Origin: Nocardioidaceae bacterium
GTDB taxonomy: Bacteria; Actinomycetota; Actinomycetes; Propionibacteriales; Nocardioidaceae
NCBI GenBank assembly: GCA_020438665.1
Contig: JAGQUE010000459.1
Coordinates: 1 to 5,934 of the forward strand
DNA: 5,934 nucleotides
Reading direction: 5' to 3'
Program-made: the position numbers and the translations under genes
Notes under the pieces: generated by a model
The model's input: the letters and a program-made list of their open reading frames with translations, nothing else
What the model was told of the DNA's origin: nothing
The model's database searches: none
In this document: positions 1-5,911 of the stretch, piece by piece
Layout: the number at the start of each line of letters is the position of its first letter
Numbering within the stretch: the first letter of the stretch is position 1

Positions 1-1406
1 TTGGTCATGTGATAGATGCTGCCCGGGTTGGCGGGGTAGAGGATCTCCTGGTCGACCAGGCCCTCGGGGGTCTCCACCTTGACCTGCAGGTAGCCCTCGG
101 GGATCTTCATGCCGGCGGTGCCATAGCCATAGACACCCATCGTGCCGAGGTGGGCGATGTGGATGTCCAGGCCGCTCTCGACCACCGCGGCGAGCACGTT
201 GTTGGTGGCGTTGAGGTTGTTGGTCACGGTGTAGCGCTTGTGCTGGCTGCTCTTCATCGAATAGGGAGCGGCCCGCTGCTCGGCGAAGTGGACGATGCCG
301 GTGGGCTCCCACTCCTTGATGAGGTCGAGCAGCCGCTGGTAGTTGACGGCCACGTCGAAGTTGTGGAACGCGATGTCCTTGCCTGACACCTCCTTCCACG
401 CGGCGAGGCGCTCGCCCATGTAGCGGATCGGGGTCAGCGAGGAGACCTCCAGCTCGATGTCGATCTCGCGTCGCGACAGGTTGTCGACGATGGCGACCTC
501 GTGTCCCTGGGCGGACAGGTGGAGTGCCGTGGGCCAGCCACAGAAGCCGTCGCCGCCCAGAATGAGTACCCGCATGGTCTTCCCTTCGTACTGCGTGGTG
601 TCCTGCTCGACCGCCACGCGCGGCTGAGCTGTCGTGATGTCGTGGTCGCCGGTCGTTCCGGTCGCTGGGGTGTCCTGTCCGTCGGTGTCGGCCTCGACGG
701 ACTTGCTGCGCACCATCCGCCCGGTGGTCGGGTCGAGGTGGATGCCGCACTCCTTGGCGGTGTCCATCTCCCACCACCACCTGCCGGCTCGGGCGTCCTC
801 GCCGGGCGAGACCGCGCGGGTGCACGGGGCGCAGCCGATGCTGGTGTAGCCGCGATCATAGAGCTTGTTGTAGGGAACCCGGTGATCGCGGATGTAGGCC
901 CAGACCTGCTCGGTGGACCACTCGAGCATCGGGTTGAACTTGTCGATGCGGTGGACGTCGTCCCAGACGTGCTCGGTGAGGTCCTGGCGCATCGCCGACT
1001 GCTGGCGGCGCAGGCCGGTGAGCCAGGCGCGCTTGCCGGCGAGGGCCCGTCGCAGTGGTTGCACCTTGCGGACGTCGCAGCACCCGTGACGCAGCTCGAC
1101 CGCGTCATAGAAGCCGTTCTGACCGTGCTGGGCGGTCCAGCTCGACACCTGCTCGGCGTCGGGGTTGACCATCGTGATCACGGGGCCGTAGCGGCGCCGG
1201 ACGCTGTGGGCGAGGGCGTGGGTCTCCTCGGGCAGCCGTCCGGTGTCGATGCTGATGACCTGGATGTCGAGCTCGTGCTTCGCGATGAGGTCGGTCATCA
1301 CCATGCTCTCGGGTCCGAAGGCGTTGGCGAGCACGGCCGGCCGGTAGTCGTCGGCGATCCTCCGAAGGAGGTCCAGCGTGCCCTCGAGCACATCGCCGTA
1401 GTCCAC
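1..1406 (-). CDS. cysH-sqdB: APS reductase / UDP-sulfoquinovose synthase fusion (CysH-SqdB), 3' end cut by window
   Basis: A single open frame of 468 visible codons runs off the left edge. Residues 1-223 are a complete assimilatory adenylylsulfate reductase, which reduces APS to sulfite and AMP. It has AFGPESMVMTDL (29-40), the nucleotide-binding SIDTGRLPEET (52-62), Cys109-Cys110, WLTGLRRQQS (128-137), Cys192-x-x-Cys195 and the catalytic KECGIH (218-223). The two cysteine pairs mark the [4Fe-4S] APS type rather than the PAPS type. Residues about 224-277 are a polar linker rich in Asp, Thr and Gly. Residues 278-468 match UDP-sulfoquinovose synthase: NAD-binding GGDGFCGWP (284-292), HFAEQRAAPYS (373-383), LGTMGVYG with Thr422, and the YHMT start of the Tyr-x-x-x-Lys motif (Tyr465). 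The Lys codon falls at the window edge, where the two visible bases fit AAx. SQD1 enzymes combine UDP-glucose and sulfite. The GTG start at 1404-1406 is chosen because AAGGAG lies 7 nt upstream. I see no stop in this frame between the domains. Both domain identities are strong; a true fusion is inferred from the frame. Confidence 0.9.
   Translation of the reverse strand, partial: MDYGDVLEGTLDLLRRIADDYRPAVLANAFGPESMVMTDLIAKHELDIQVISIDTGRLPEETHALAHSVRRRYGPVITMVNPDAEQVSSWTAQHGQNGFYDAVELRHGCCDVRKVQPLRRALAGKRAWLTGLRRQQSAMRQDLTEHVWDDVHRIDKFNPMLEWSTEQVWAYIRDHRVPYNKLYDRGYTSIGCAPCTRAVSPGEDARAGRWWWEMDTAKECGIHLDPTTGRMVRSKSVEADTDGQDTPATGTTGDHDITTAQPRVAVEQDTTQYEGKTMRVLILGGDGFCGWPTALHLSAQGHEVAIVDNLSRREIDIELEVSSLTPIRYMGERLAAWKEVSGKDIAFHNFDVAVNYQRLLDLIKEWEPTGIVHFAEQRAAPYSMKSSQHKRYTVTNNLNATNNVLAAVVESGLDIHIAHLGTMGVYGYGTAGMKIPEGYLQVKVETPEGLVDQEILYPANPGSIYHMT
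573..587 (-). promoter_or_regulatory. internal ribosome-binding site and ATG at the CysH/SqdB junction
   Basis: On the minus strand GAAGG (583-587) lies 7 nt before an in-frame ATG (573-575). That ATG begins exactly where SQD1 homologues start (MRVLILGGDG). The spacing and sequence are good enough for independent initiation of the SqdB part. Either the site is left over from a formerly separate gene, or it is used to make extra free SqdB besides the fusion. The sequence cannot decide between these. Confidence 0.5.
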
Positions 1407-1506
1407 CCGCCGGCTCCTTGTCCTGGGGCTGTCCGACCTGTCGGTCGAGGTTAACACCGGGCCTTCGCGGGACCCGGAATCCTCAGGCCGTTGTCGGCTG
1501 GGCGTG
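1407..1506 (-). other. intergenic leader of cysH-sqdB with two small dyads
   Basis: This gap between the methyltransferase and cysH-sqdB probably holds the promoter of the latter. On the minus strand there is a TAACCT hexamer (about 1449-1454) of the TAnnnT type seen at actinobacterial -10 boxes, but no convincing -35 box. Two dyads are present. CCGGG/CCCGG (1457-1461 and 1473-1477, 11-nt loop) could be a weak terminator for the methyltransferase. CCGAC-AG-GTCGG (1433-1444) is a 12-bp near-continuous palindrome between the putative -10 box and the ribosome-binding site, a position suited to an operator. I match it to no known regulator site. Confidence 0.3.
1414..1419 (-). promoter_or_regulatory. 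Shine-Dalgarno of cysH-sqdB
   Basis: Reads AAGGAG on the minus strand, 7 nt upstream of the GTG codon at 1404-1406. It is the strongest ribosome-binding site seen for any gene here and is the reason for choosing that GTG, since the frame stays open further upstream. Confidence 0.75.
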
Positions 1507-1557
1507 ATGGGCTGGCCGCTATGGGCTGGCCGTTATGGGCTGGCCGTTATGGGCTGG
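1507..1557. repeat. 14-bp tandem repeat, three copies plus a 9-bp partial copy
   Basis: The unit is ATGGGCTGGCCGYT on the plus strand, at 1507-1520, 1521-1534 and 1535-1548, with a partial copy at 1549-1557. Copies two and three are identical; copy one differs at one base. Each copy carries a minus-strand stop (TAA, TAA, TAG) near its junction. Because 14 is not a multiple of 3, the three stops fall in three different frames, at 1547, 1533 and 1519. The first of them ends the methyltransferase gene. Confidence 0.9.
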
Positions 1558-2323
1558 GCTTGGACGCGACCAGCTGCCAGAAGATGCCGATCCGCCGATA
1601 GGGCTCGCGATCGAACAGCGCCAGCTCCAGGCGCTCCAGGTCGCGATAGAACGTCGGGTCGGCCTTGGCCGCGTCGTCGACCAGCAGATCGTTCGCGATG
1701 CGGCCACCATAGTCGCCCACCACGGTCAGCCCGAGGTCGGCGAGGCGGGCCGCGACCTCGCCGGCGGTGACCCTGCGACCCGCATGCTGGAAGGTGACGC
1801 TCTCCCAGGACTCGGCGTCGAGCTCGGCGAGCGCCCGGTCGGGACCCTGCCGGGTGAGCGTCTGGAGGACCCGCCCGACGGGGTTGGGGGCCGTCACCGA
1901 CAGGATCCCACCGGCGGTGGTGGCTGCCGCCAGCCTGCTCAGGTCGTCGGCGCCTGCCGGGCGGTAGTGCAGCACGAAGTGGCACAGCACGACGTCGAAC
2001 GTCCCGGCCGGCAGATCGTCCAGGGAGCCCACCCGAGCCGTGAAGGCCGCGGCGCCGGCGCTCTCCGCACGTCGTCGTGCCTCTGCCACCATGGCGTCCG
2101 CGGGGTCGACCATGGTGACCTCGTGCCCGGCGAGCGCCAGCGGCAGTGAGTCGCGGCCGTCCCCGCCGCCGACATCGAGGACGCGCAGCGGCCGCGGTCG
2201 TGAGGGCAGGTGCCGTGACAGCGCTTCGGCGACCACGGCATAGCGCAGCCGCGACCACGGGCTGTCGGCGTACGCCCGCCAGGACGTCAGCCGCTCCCCG
2301 AACGCGTCACCCTCACCGGCCAT
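1547..2323 (-). CDS. class I SAM-dependent methyltransferase, CmoM/SmtA-like
   Basis: The 258-residue product has a Rossmann-fold methyltransferase core. Motif I is VLDVGGGDG (about 48-56), the SAM-ribose acidic residue is in MVDP (Asp73), and the motif IV region is FDVVLCHFVLHY (about 109-120). The layout and the C-terminal REPYRRIGIFWQLVASKP resemble the CmoM/SmtA family, in which the E. coli enzyme methylates 5-carboxymethoxyuridine in tRNA. The substrate here cannot be told from sequence, so a generic call is safest. The ATG at 2323 is preferred. An in-frame GTG at 2341, six codons earlier and only 8 nt after the stop of the upstream gene, is an alternative. Neither has a clear ribosome-binding site, so translation may be coupled to the upstream gene. 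The C-terminus ends inside the 14-bp tandem repeat. Confidence 0.85.
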   Translation of the reverse strand: MAGEGDAFGERLTSWRAYADSPWSRLRYAVVAEALSRHLPSRPRPLRVLDVGGGDGRDSLPLALAGHEVTMVDPADAMVAEARRRAESAGAAAFTARVGSLDDLPAGTFDVVLCHFVLHYRPAGADDLSRLAAATTAGGILSVTAPNPVGRVLQTLTRQGPDRALAELDAESWESVTFQHAGRRVTAGEVAARLADLGLTVVGDYGGRIANDLLVDDAAKADPTFYRDLERLELALFDREPYRRIGIFWQLVASKPSP

Positions 2324-2349
2324 GGAGCGATCATCGCCCACCGGCGGAC

Positions 2350-3135
2350 TCAGTCCCCACCCAGGACGCGACCGAGCGGCAGCGCCCGGGTGGTCGCCAG
2401 CGGCAGCGTCGGGTCGTCATAGACCACGACGCTGAGATGCTCGCGGCGCAGGGGCACGAAGCATGACGAGGCCGCCAGCCGGGCTCGCAGGTCCTCGAGC
2501 GACCGTGCGACGACGTCGGCGTCGGCGGCCGGGTCGAGCTCAGCGATGACCATGTGGGCGTCGGGGTCGGGGAGCGGGTAGCGGTGCTGGACCCCGAACT
2601 CACCGAGCCTGGTGCGCCAGCGGTCGAGCATGGTGGTCGCGGTGCCGTCCTGGTCGACCGGCCAGCCCACGAGCACGACCTGCCCTCGGTCGACGCCCAG
2701 CGTCCGTCGGTGCAGGCGGAGGCCCCGGCTGCTGAACGGCCCGTCCTCGTCGCGGTAGCCGCCGAAGCGGATGTCGGCATCGTCGGTGTCGACGAACGAC
2801 TGGAGCTCGCGGCAGAACCCGTGGAGGTCGGCGGGAACGCGGTCCGCCAGGTCCGGCGGCAGGTCGCCGGAGCCCAGCCACGGCGCCAGCAGGTCGAGCC
2901 CGATCACGGTCGTGTGGGTGGTCGCGACCACCCGGGGCCGGACGGCGTCGCCGAGCAGCTCGGTGAGACCGGCCTGGACACCCGCCACATAGTCGTCGAG
3001 CCCCGGTGGCGCGGTGGCGCCGTAGTAGGCGACGACCGCCGCGGTCGTCGCGGTGTCCGGGTCGCCGGTCTGCCCCACGGCCTCGACGCTAGCGCAGGCT
3101 CGTCCAATCAGCCTGGCGGGAGCACTACCGTCCAC
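2350..3135 (-). CDS. putative 2H-phosphoesterase-like (LigT/RNA-ligase-like fold) protein
   Basis: A 261-residue soluble protein with no signal peptide or membrane segment. I do not recognise a named family with certainty. Two His-x-Thr/Ser motifs, each in a beta-strand-like context, are visible: HTTVIGL (His74) and HLSVVVY (His233). This paired pattern defines the 2H phosphoesterase superfamily (LigT, cyclic phosphodiesterases, AKAP7-like), whose members act on 2',3'-cyclic or 2'-5' phosphodiester bonds. The protein is longer than the usual 180-200 residues and the motif spacing is wide, so the assignment is tentative. The GTG start at 3135 has AAGG 7 nt upstream and overlaps the end of the RCC1 gene by 28 bp. 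A GTG at 3078 would remove the overlap and 19 residues. The stop lies only 8-26 nt before the methyltransferase start, which suggests co-expression. Confidence 0.75.
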   Translation of the reverse strand: MDGSAPARLIGRACASVEAVGQTGDPDTATTAAVVAYYGATAPPGLDDYVAGVQAGLTELLGDAVRPRVVATTHTTVIGLDLLAPWLGSGDLPPDLADRVPADLHGFCRELQSFVDTDDADIRFGGYRDEDGPFSSRGLRLHRRTLGVDRGQVVLVGWPVDQDGTATTMLDRWRTRLGEFGVQHRYPLPDPDAHMVIAELDPAADADVVARSLEDLRARLAASSCFVPLRREHLSVVVYDDPTLPLATTRALPLGRVLGGD

Positions 3136-5159
3136 ATCACGGCCTTGCCGGACGACACCCCCGCGACGGCGGCCTGGGGTGGCACTCCGCCGACGGACCA
3201 GTCACCGCTGTCGGCGGACAGGCTGGTGAGCATGCCGCCCGACGACCCGGTCGTGGTGACTCGGCTCGTGAGCCCACTCGGGACGGTCCAGCCGTGGGCC
3301 GTGGAGGTCTTGTCGGCCCAGTAACGCAGCACCACCGAGCCGGCCGATGCGACGGTGCTGGCCGGAGCCGTATGAGTGGCGCTGGTGCCCGTCTCGGCGG
3401 CCGAGGCGAAGGCGCTCACGGCGCCCGCGTCATAGGCCAGCAGGGTGAGGCTGGTCTTGGACAGCGCGTCCAGCGTCACCCGCACCGTGCTGCCGGCAGA
3501 GTTCCCCGTCGCGGTGGTGGTGAGCAGCCAGGAGCGCACACCGGTGCCGTCGGAGACAGTGCCGAGCTGGGTCCAGCCTGCCGGGGGAGTGATCGTGGCT
3601 GCGCGGTTGGTGGTGATGATGAGGAGCAGCCGGTCGCCTGCCTGGACCGCGGCCGGCGTGCCCACCGAGACCACCGCGGCGTTGACGTCGGTCGACGCTG
3701 CCGCCCGGAAGGTCGCCGCGGCCGCCGGCGGCTGGTCGGTGACCGTGACGGAAGCCGTGGTGGAGTTGGTCGCCGCGTCGTCGTCGGTGACCGTGAGCGT
3801 CACGTGATAGGTGCCTGGCGCGGCGAAGGTGTGCCCGGCCACCGCGTCGGTGGAGGTCTCGGTGTCGCCGAAGTCCCAGGCGAAGGACGTCACGGTGCCG
3901 TCGGGGTCAACGGACCCGCTGCCGTCGAAGGTGCAGACCAACAGCTCGCAGTCGATGGCGGCCGAGGCGTGCGGGGCCTGGTTGGGTGGGGGGCCCGAGT
4001 CGCCGACGAGGATCACGCTGTAGCCCTGGCCGCCGCCGGCCGCCTTGGTGGCGTCGGAGATGCCGGGGACGACGACGGCGCTGGTCCGGTTGGTCGTCGT
4101 CCCGTCGCCCAGCTGCCCGGTGGCGTTGTAGCCCCACGCGCGCACCGTGCCGTCCGCGAGGACGGCGACACCGTGGTCGCGACCGGACCCGATGGAGACC
4201 GCGTCCGTCACGTTGCGGACCAGGACCGGTCGGGTGCGCATCGCCGTCGTTCCGTCACCGAGCTCGGCGCGATAGTTGCGGCCCCACGACGACACCTGGC
4301 CGTCGGTGCGCAGCGCATAGGAGTGGTGGGCCCCGGCGATGACCTCGACGATCCCCGTGGTGACCTGCACAGGGCTGGTCCTGTTGACCCTGGTCCCGTC
4401 CCCGACCTGGCCGTAGGCGTTGGCGCCCCAGGCCCAGACACTGCCGTCGGAACGCAGCGCCAGCCCGTGGTCGCGCCCTCCTGCGATGCCGGTCACGTCG
4501 GTCAGGCTGCCCACCCGCACCGGGCTGAGCCGGCGGGTGGTGGTGCCGTCGCCGAGCTGTCCCTCAGCGTTGCGGCCCCAGCCCACCACGGTGCCGTCGG
4601 CGCGCACGGCATAGCTCATGTTGCGGCCGGCTGCGATGGCGACGGCATCGGTGAGGCCGACGACGCGGACGGGGGAACGCCGGCGGGTGGTGGTCCCGTC
4701 GCCGAGCTGGCCGTCGGTGTTGAGGCCCCACGTCCAGACCGAGCCGTCTCCCGCGAGGGCCAGGGAGTGGTCATGGCCCGTCTCGACCGCCACGATGCCG
4801 CTGAGGGACGTGACCCGCGTGGGGACCGACACGTTGGCGGTGGTGCCGAGACCGAGCTGGCCCGAGACGTTGGATCCCCACACCCACACCGTGCCGTCGC
4901 TGCGCAGGGTGATGACGTGCTCCCGGCCACCGTGGAGGTCGATGACGTCGCCGAGCCCCCCGATCACCGCCGCCGGCGTACGGCGCGCGGTCGTCGTGCC
5001 GTCGCCCAGCTGGCCGAAGCCGTTGTCACCCCACGTCCACGGCGTCCCCGGCGGGGACGCCGCCTCGGCCGGGCCGGGCACGGCCGTGACGACCGCGAAC
5101 CCGCCCAGGATCAACAGTGCGGGCATGATCCGCCCGGCCAGGTTGCGCAGAGTCCCCAT
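3108..5159 (-). CDS. secreted RCC1-repeat beta-propeller protein with PKD domain
   Basis: The 683-residue product starts with a signal peptide: a short basic stretch, hydrophobic core IMPALLILGGFAVVTAV, and probable cleavage after AEA near residue 33. Residues 41-385 hold seven RCC1-type repeats of about 50 residues. Each carries a WxWGxNxxGQLGDGT-like signature (beginning near 41, 92, 142, 192, 242, 290 and 341), as expected for a closed seven-bladed propeller. Residues about 394-475 form a PKD domain (FDGSGSVDPDG, WDFGD, HTFAAPGTYHVTLTVTD) with a probable disulfide Cys404-Cys409. Residues about 478-683 are a Thr/Ser/Ala-rich, beta-rich domain of a kind common at the ends of actinobacterial secreted proteins. 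No LPxTG motif or C-terminal membrane anchor is seen, so release or wall association is likely. Eukaryotic RCC1 is a nucleotide exchange factor, but secreted bacterial repeats are more likely binding scaffolds; the ligand is unknown. The ATG has GGGG 5 nt and AAGGGG 10 nt upstream. Confidence 0.92.
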   Translation of the reverse strand: MGTLRNLAGRIMPALLILGGFAVVTAVPGPAEAASPPGTPWTWGDNGFGQLGDGTTTARRTPAAVIGGLGDVIDLHGGREHVITLRSDGTVWVWGSNVSGQLGLGTTANVSVPTRVTSLSGIVAVETGHDHSLALAGDGSVWTWGLNTDGQLGDGTTTRRRSPVRVVGLTDAVAIAAGRNMSYAVRADGTVVGWGRNAEGQLGDGTTTRRLSPVRVGSLTDVTGIAGGRDHGLALRSDGSVWAWGANAYGQVGDGTRVNRTSPVQVTTGIVEVIAGAHHSYALRTDGQVSSWGRNYRAELGDGTTAMRTRPVLVRNVTDAVSIGSGRDHGVAVLADGTVRAWGYNATGQLGDGTTTNRTSAVVVPGISDATKAAGGGQGYSVILVGDSGPPPNQAPHASAAIDCELLVCTFDGSGSVDPDGTVTSFAWDFGDTETSTDAVAGHTFAAPGTYHVTLTVTDDDAATNSTTASVTVTDQPPAAAATFRAAASTDVNAAVVSVGTPAAVQAGDRLLLIITTNRAATITPPAGWTQLGTVSDGTGVRSWLLTTTATGNSAGSTVRVTLDALSKTSLTLLAYDAGAVSAFASAAETGTSATHTAPASTVASAGSVVLRYWADKTSTAHGWTVPSGLTSRVTTTGSSGGMLTSLSADSGDWSVGGVPPQAAVAGVSSGKAVMWTVVLPPG
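4005..5039 (-). repeat. seven RCC1 repeats of about 150 bp at DNA level
   Basis: Within the propeller gene, the segments encoding QLGDGTTT and the following strand recur about every 150 bp and are close to identical between some blades. Blades three and four both encode GQLGDGTTTRR followed by SPVRV. Such similarity suggests expansion by duplication and makes blade gain or loss by recombination possible. The repeats also create long antisense open frames on the plus strand that are not genes. Confidence 0.85.
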
Positions 5160-5164
5160 GGCTG

Positions 5165-5190
5165 CCCCACCCCTTGGTCGCGAAGCGACC
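5165..5190 (-). promoter_or_regulatory. ribosome-binding region and upstream dyad of the RCC1 gene
   Basis: On the minus strand the perfect dyad GGTCGC-TTC-GCGACC (5176-5190, 6-bp arms, 3-nt loop) abuts AAGGGG (5170-5175) and GGGG (5165-5168), which precede the ATG at 5157-5159. A hairpin touching the ribosome-binding region could modulate translation, or the dyad could be a protein-binding site. No clear promoter boxes were identified further upstream (5191-5340). Confidence 0.35.
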
Positions 5191-5434
5191 TCCCCATGCG
5201 CCGCCCAGGGCAGGCGGCGGTGCCCTCAGGGTATGCCGTCCGGGGCTGGAGCGGGAGGGGCGAGCGGCAGGATCACCCACCTTCGCCCGTAACGGCTCAT
5301 TGGTGTTCGGCGCCGAGCGTGTTCGCCGGTGGCTCTGCCACGCGTCGCCGCAGTGACCTCCTGTCGGGTCTGTGGCAACGGTCACGAGAAGGAGATCACG
5401 GGCCATTTCCCTGGGGTCGCCGGCCGCGCTGCCG

Positions 5435-5605
5435 ATGTCTGCTCCGCGAGTTCTCTCGGGACGAAGGGCCATCCGCGCCATGTTCAATCTGCTCAGCAAC
5501 GGCAACCCCTGGGCCAAGGCGGTCGCCCAGACGCTCGTACTCACGAGCGCAGCCGGCTTCTGGCTCGCCTGGTCGATGGCCGTCTTCAACGGGCGCATGC
5601 ACTGA
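5435..5605 (+). CDS. possible small single-pass membrane protein
   Basis: An unrecognised open frame of 56 residues from this ATG, or 41 from the ATG at 5480. The last third is one convincing hydrophobic segment (about 29-51, AVAQTLVLTSAAGFWLAWSMAVF pattern) after a basic stretch (RVLSGRRAIR) and NGNPWAK, ending in a short NGRMH tail. That order suggests a single transmembrane helix. Start evidence is weak: the ATG at 5435 has no ribosome-binding site, and the one at 5480 has GAAGG 12 nt upstream. The best Shine-Dalgarno nearby (GAAGGAG, 5388-5394) precedes an in-frame ATT at 5405. It is the only plus-strand candidate in a window of minus-strand genes, so it may not be real. Confidence 0.35.
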   Translation: MSAPRVLSGRRAIRAMFNLLSNGNPWAKAVAQTLVLTSAAGFWLAWSMAVFNGRMH

Positions 5606-5681
5606 TGCGGAGCCGGGACACCGCAGTGGTCTAGGGCGCGGTAACACTTTGTGCCCGCCGGACGCTGAGGGAGTACGCGCC

Positions 5682-5757
5682 GAACTGCACCATCTCGGGG
5701 TTGATCCGCTACGAGGGACACGGCACGGACCTGTCCCTCGTAGCGGACCGGCAGTTC
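5682..5757. repeat. nested inverted repeat, 16-bp perfect stem inside a 7-bp stem
   Basis: The arms TCCGCTACGAGGGACA (5705-5720) and its exact reverse complement (5732-5747) form a 16-bp stem with an 11-nt loop. Around them GAACTGC (5682-5688) pairs with GCAGTTC (5751-5757), leaving 16 unpaired nt on one side and 3 on the other. No T-run follows on either strand, so a classical intrinsic terminator is not obvious. It lies in a stretch (5606-5873) where I see no convincing gene. It could be a bidirectional terminator, a structured RNA element or a protein-binding palindrome. Confidence 0.85.
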
Positions 5758-5873
5758 CTCCGGCCGTCATCGCTCCCGTGGCAGCTCCGCCCTGGGCACC
5801 CCGTCCGTGAGGCGAGCCGGTGCCGAGGAAGGCGGTCGGCCCCGCGGTCGCCGCTGCAGTGCCCAACGACGAC

Positions 5874-5906
5874 GAAGGGCCCTTCGGTGGAACCGAAGGG
5901 CCCTTC
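5874..5906 (-). terminator. probable terminator of the tRNA gene
   Basis: GAAGGGCCCTTCGGT (5874-5888) and its exact reverse complement (5892-5906) form a 15-bp stem with a 3-nt loop. It begins 5 nt downstream of the tRNA CCA end on the minus strand. The run after the stem is TCGTCGTCGTT rather than pure T, as is usual for GC-rich actinobacterial terminators. Each arm also contains the 12-bp palindrome GAAGGGCCCTTC. The stem is symmetric, so it could also act on plus-strand transcripts. Confidence 0.75.
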
Positions 5907-5911
5907 TCGGG

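Noticed and set aside
434..1108. A 224-codon minus-strand frame overlapping the CysH/SqdB junction
   Set aside because: It is Ser/Arg/Pro-rich frame-shifted reading of the fusion gene. The true frame carries all conserved residues.
501..1454. A 317-codon plus-strand open frame opposite cysH-sqdB
   Set aside because: It is the antisense of unmistakable APS reductase and SQD1 sequence, with no recognisable motif of its own.
5303..5325. Direct repeat GTGTTCG spaced 16 bp apart upstream of the RCC1 gene
   Set aside because: It is too short, and the spacing and sequence match no known operator such as the actinobacterial SOS box. Likely chance in GC-rich DNA.
5329..5634. A plus-strand frame containing CRVCGNGHEKE, resembling a zinc-binding knuckle
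   Set aside because: Only one Cys-x-x-Cys pair is present and the rest is low-complexity. The neighbouring frame with the hydrophobic segment is more protein-like.
5026..5721. A 231-codon minus-strand frame extending upstream of the RCC1 start
   Set aside because: It uses a different frame from the RCC1 gene, crosses that gene's start region and the 5705-5747 inverted repeat, and shows no domain. Length alone is explained by high GC.
3294..5810. An 838-codon plus-strand open frame opposite the RCC1 gene
   Set aside because: Its product is a Gly/Arg/Val-rich low-complexity shadow produced by antisense reading of high-GC coding repeats. The minus strand encodes clear domains across the same bases.
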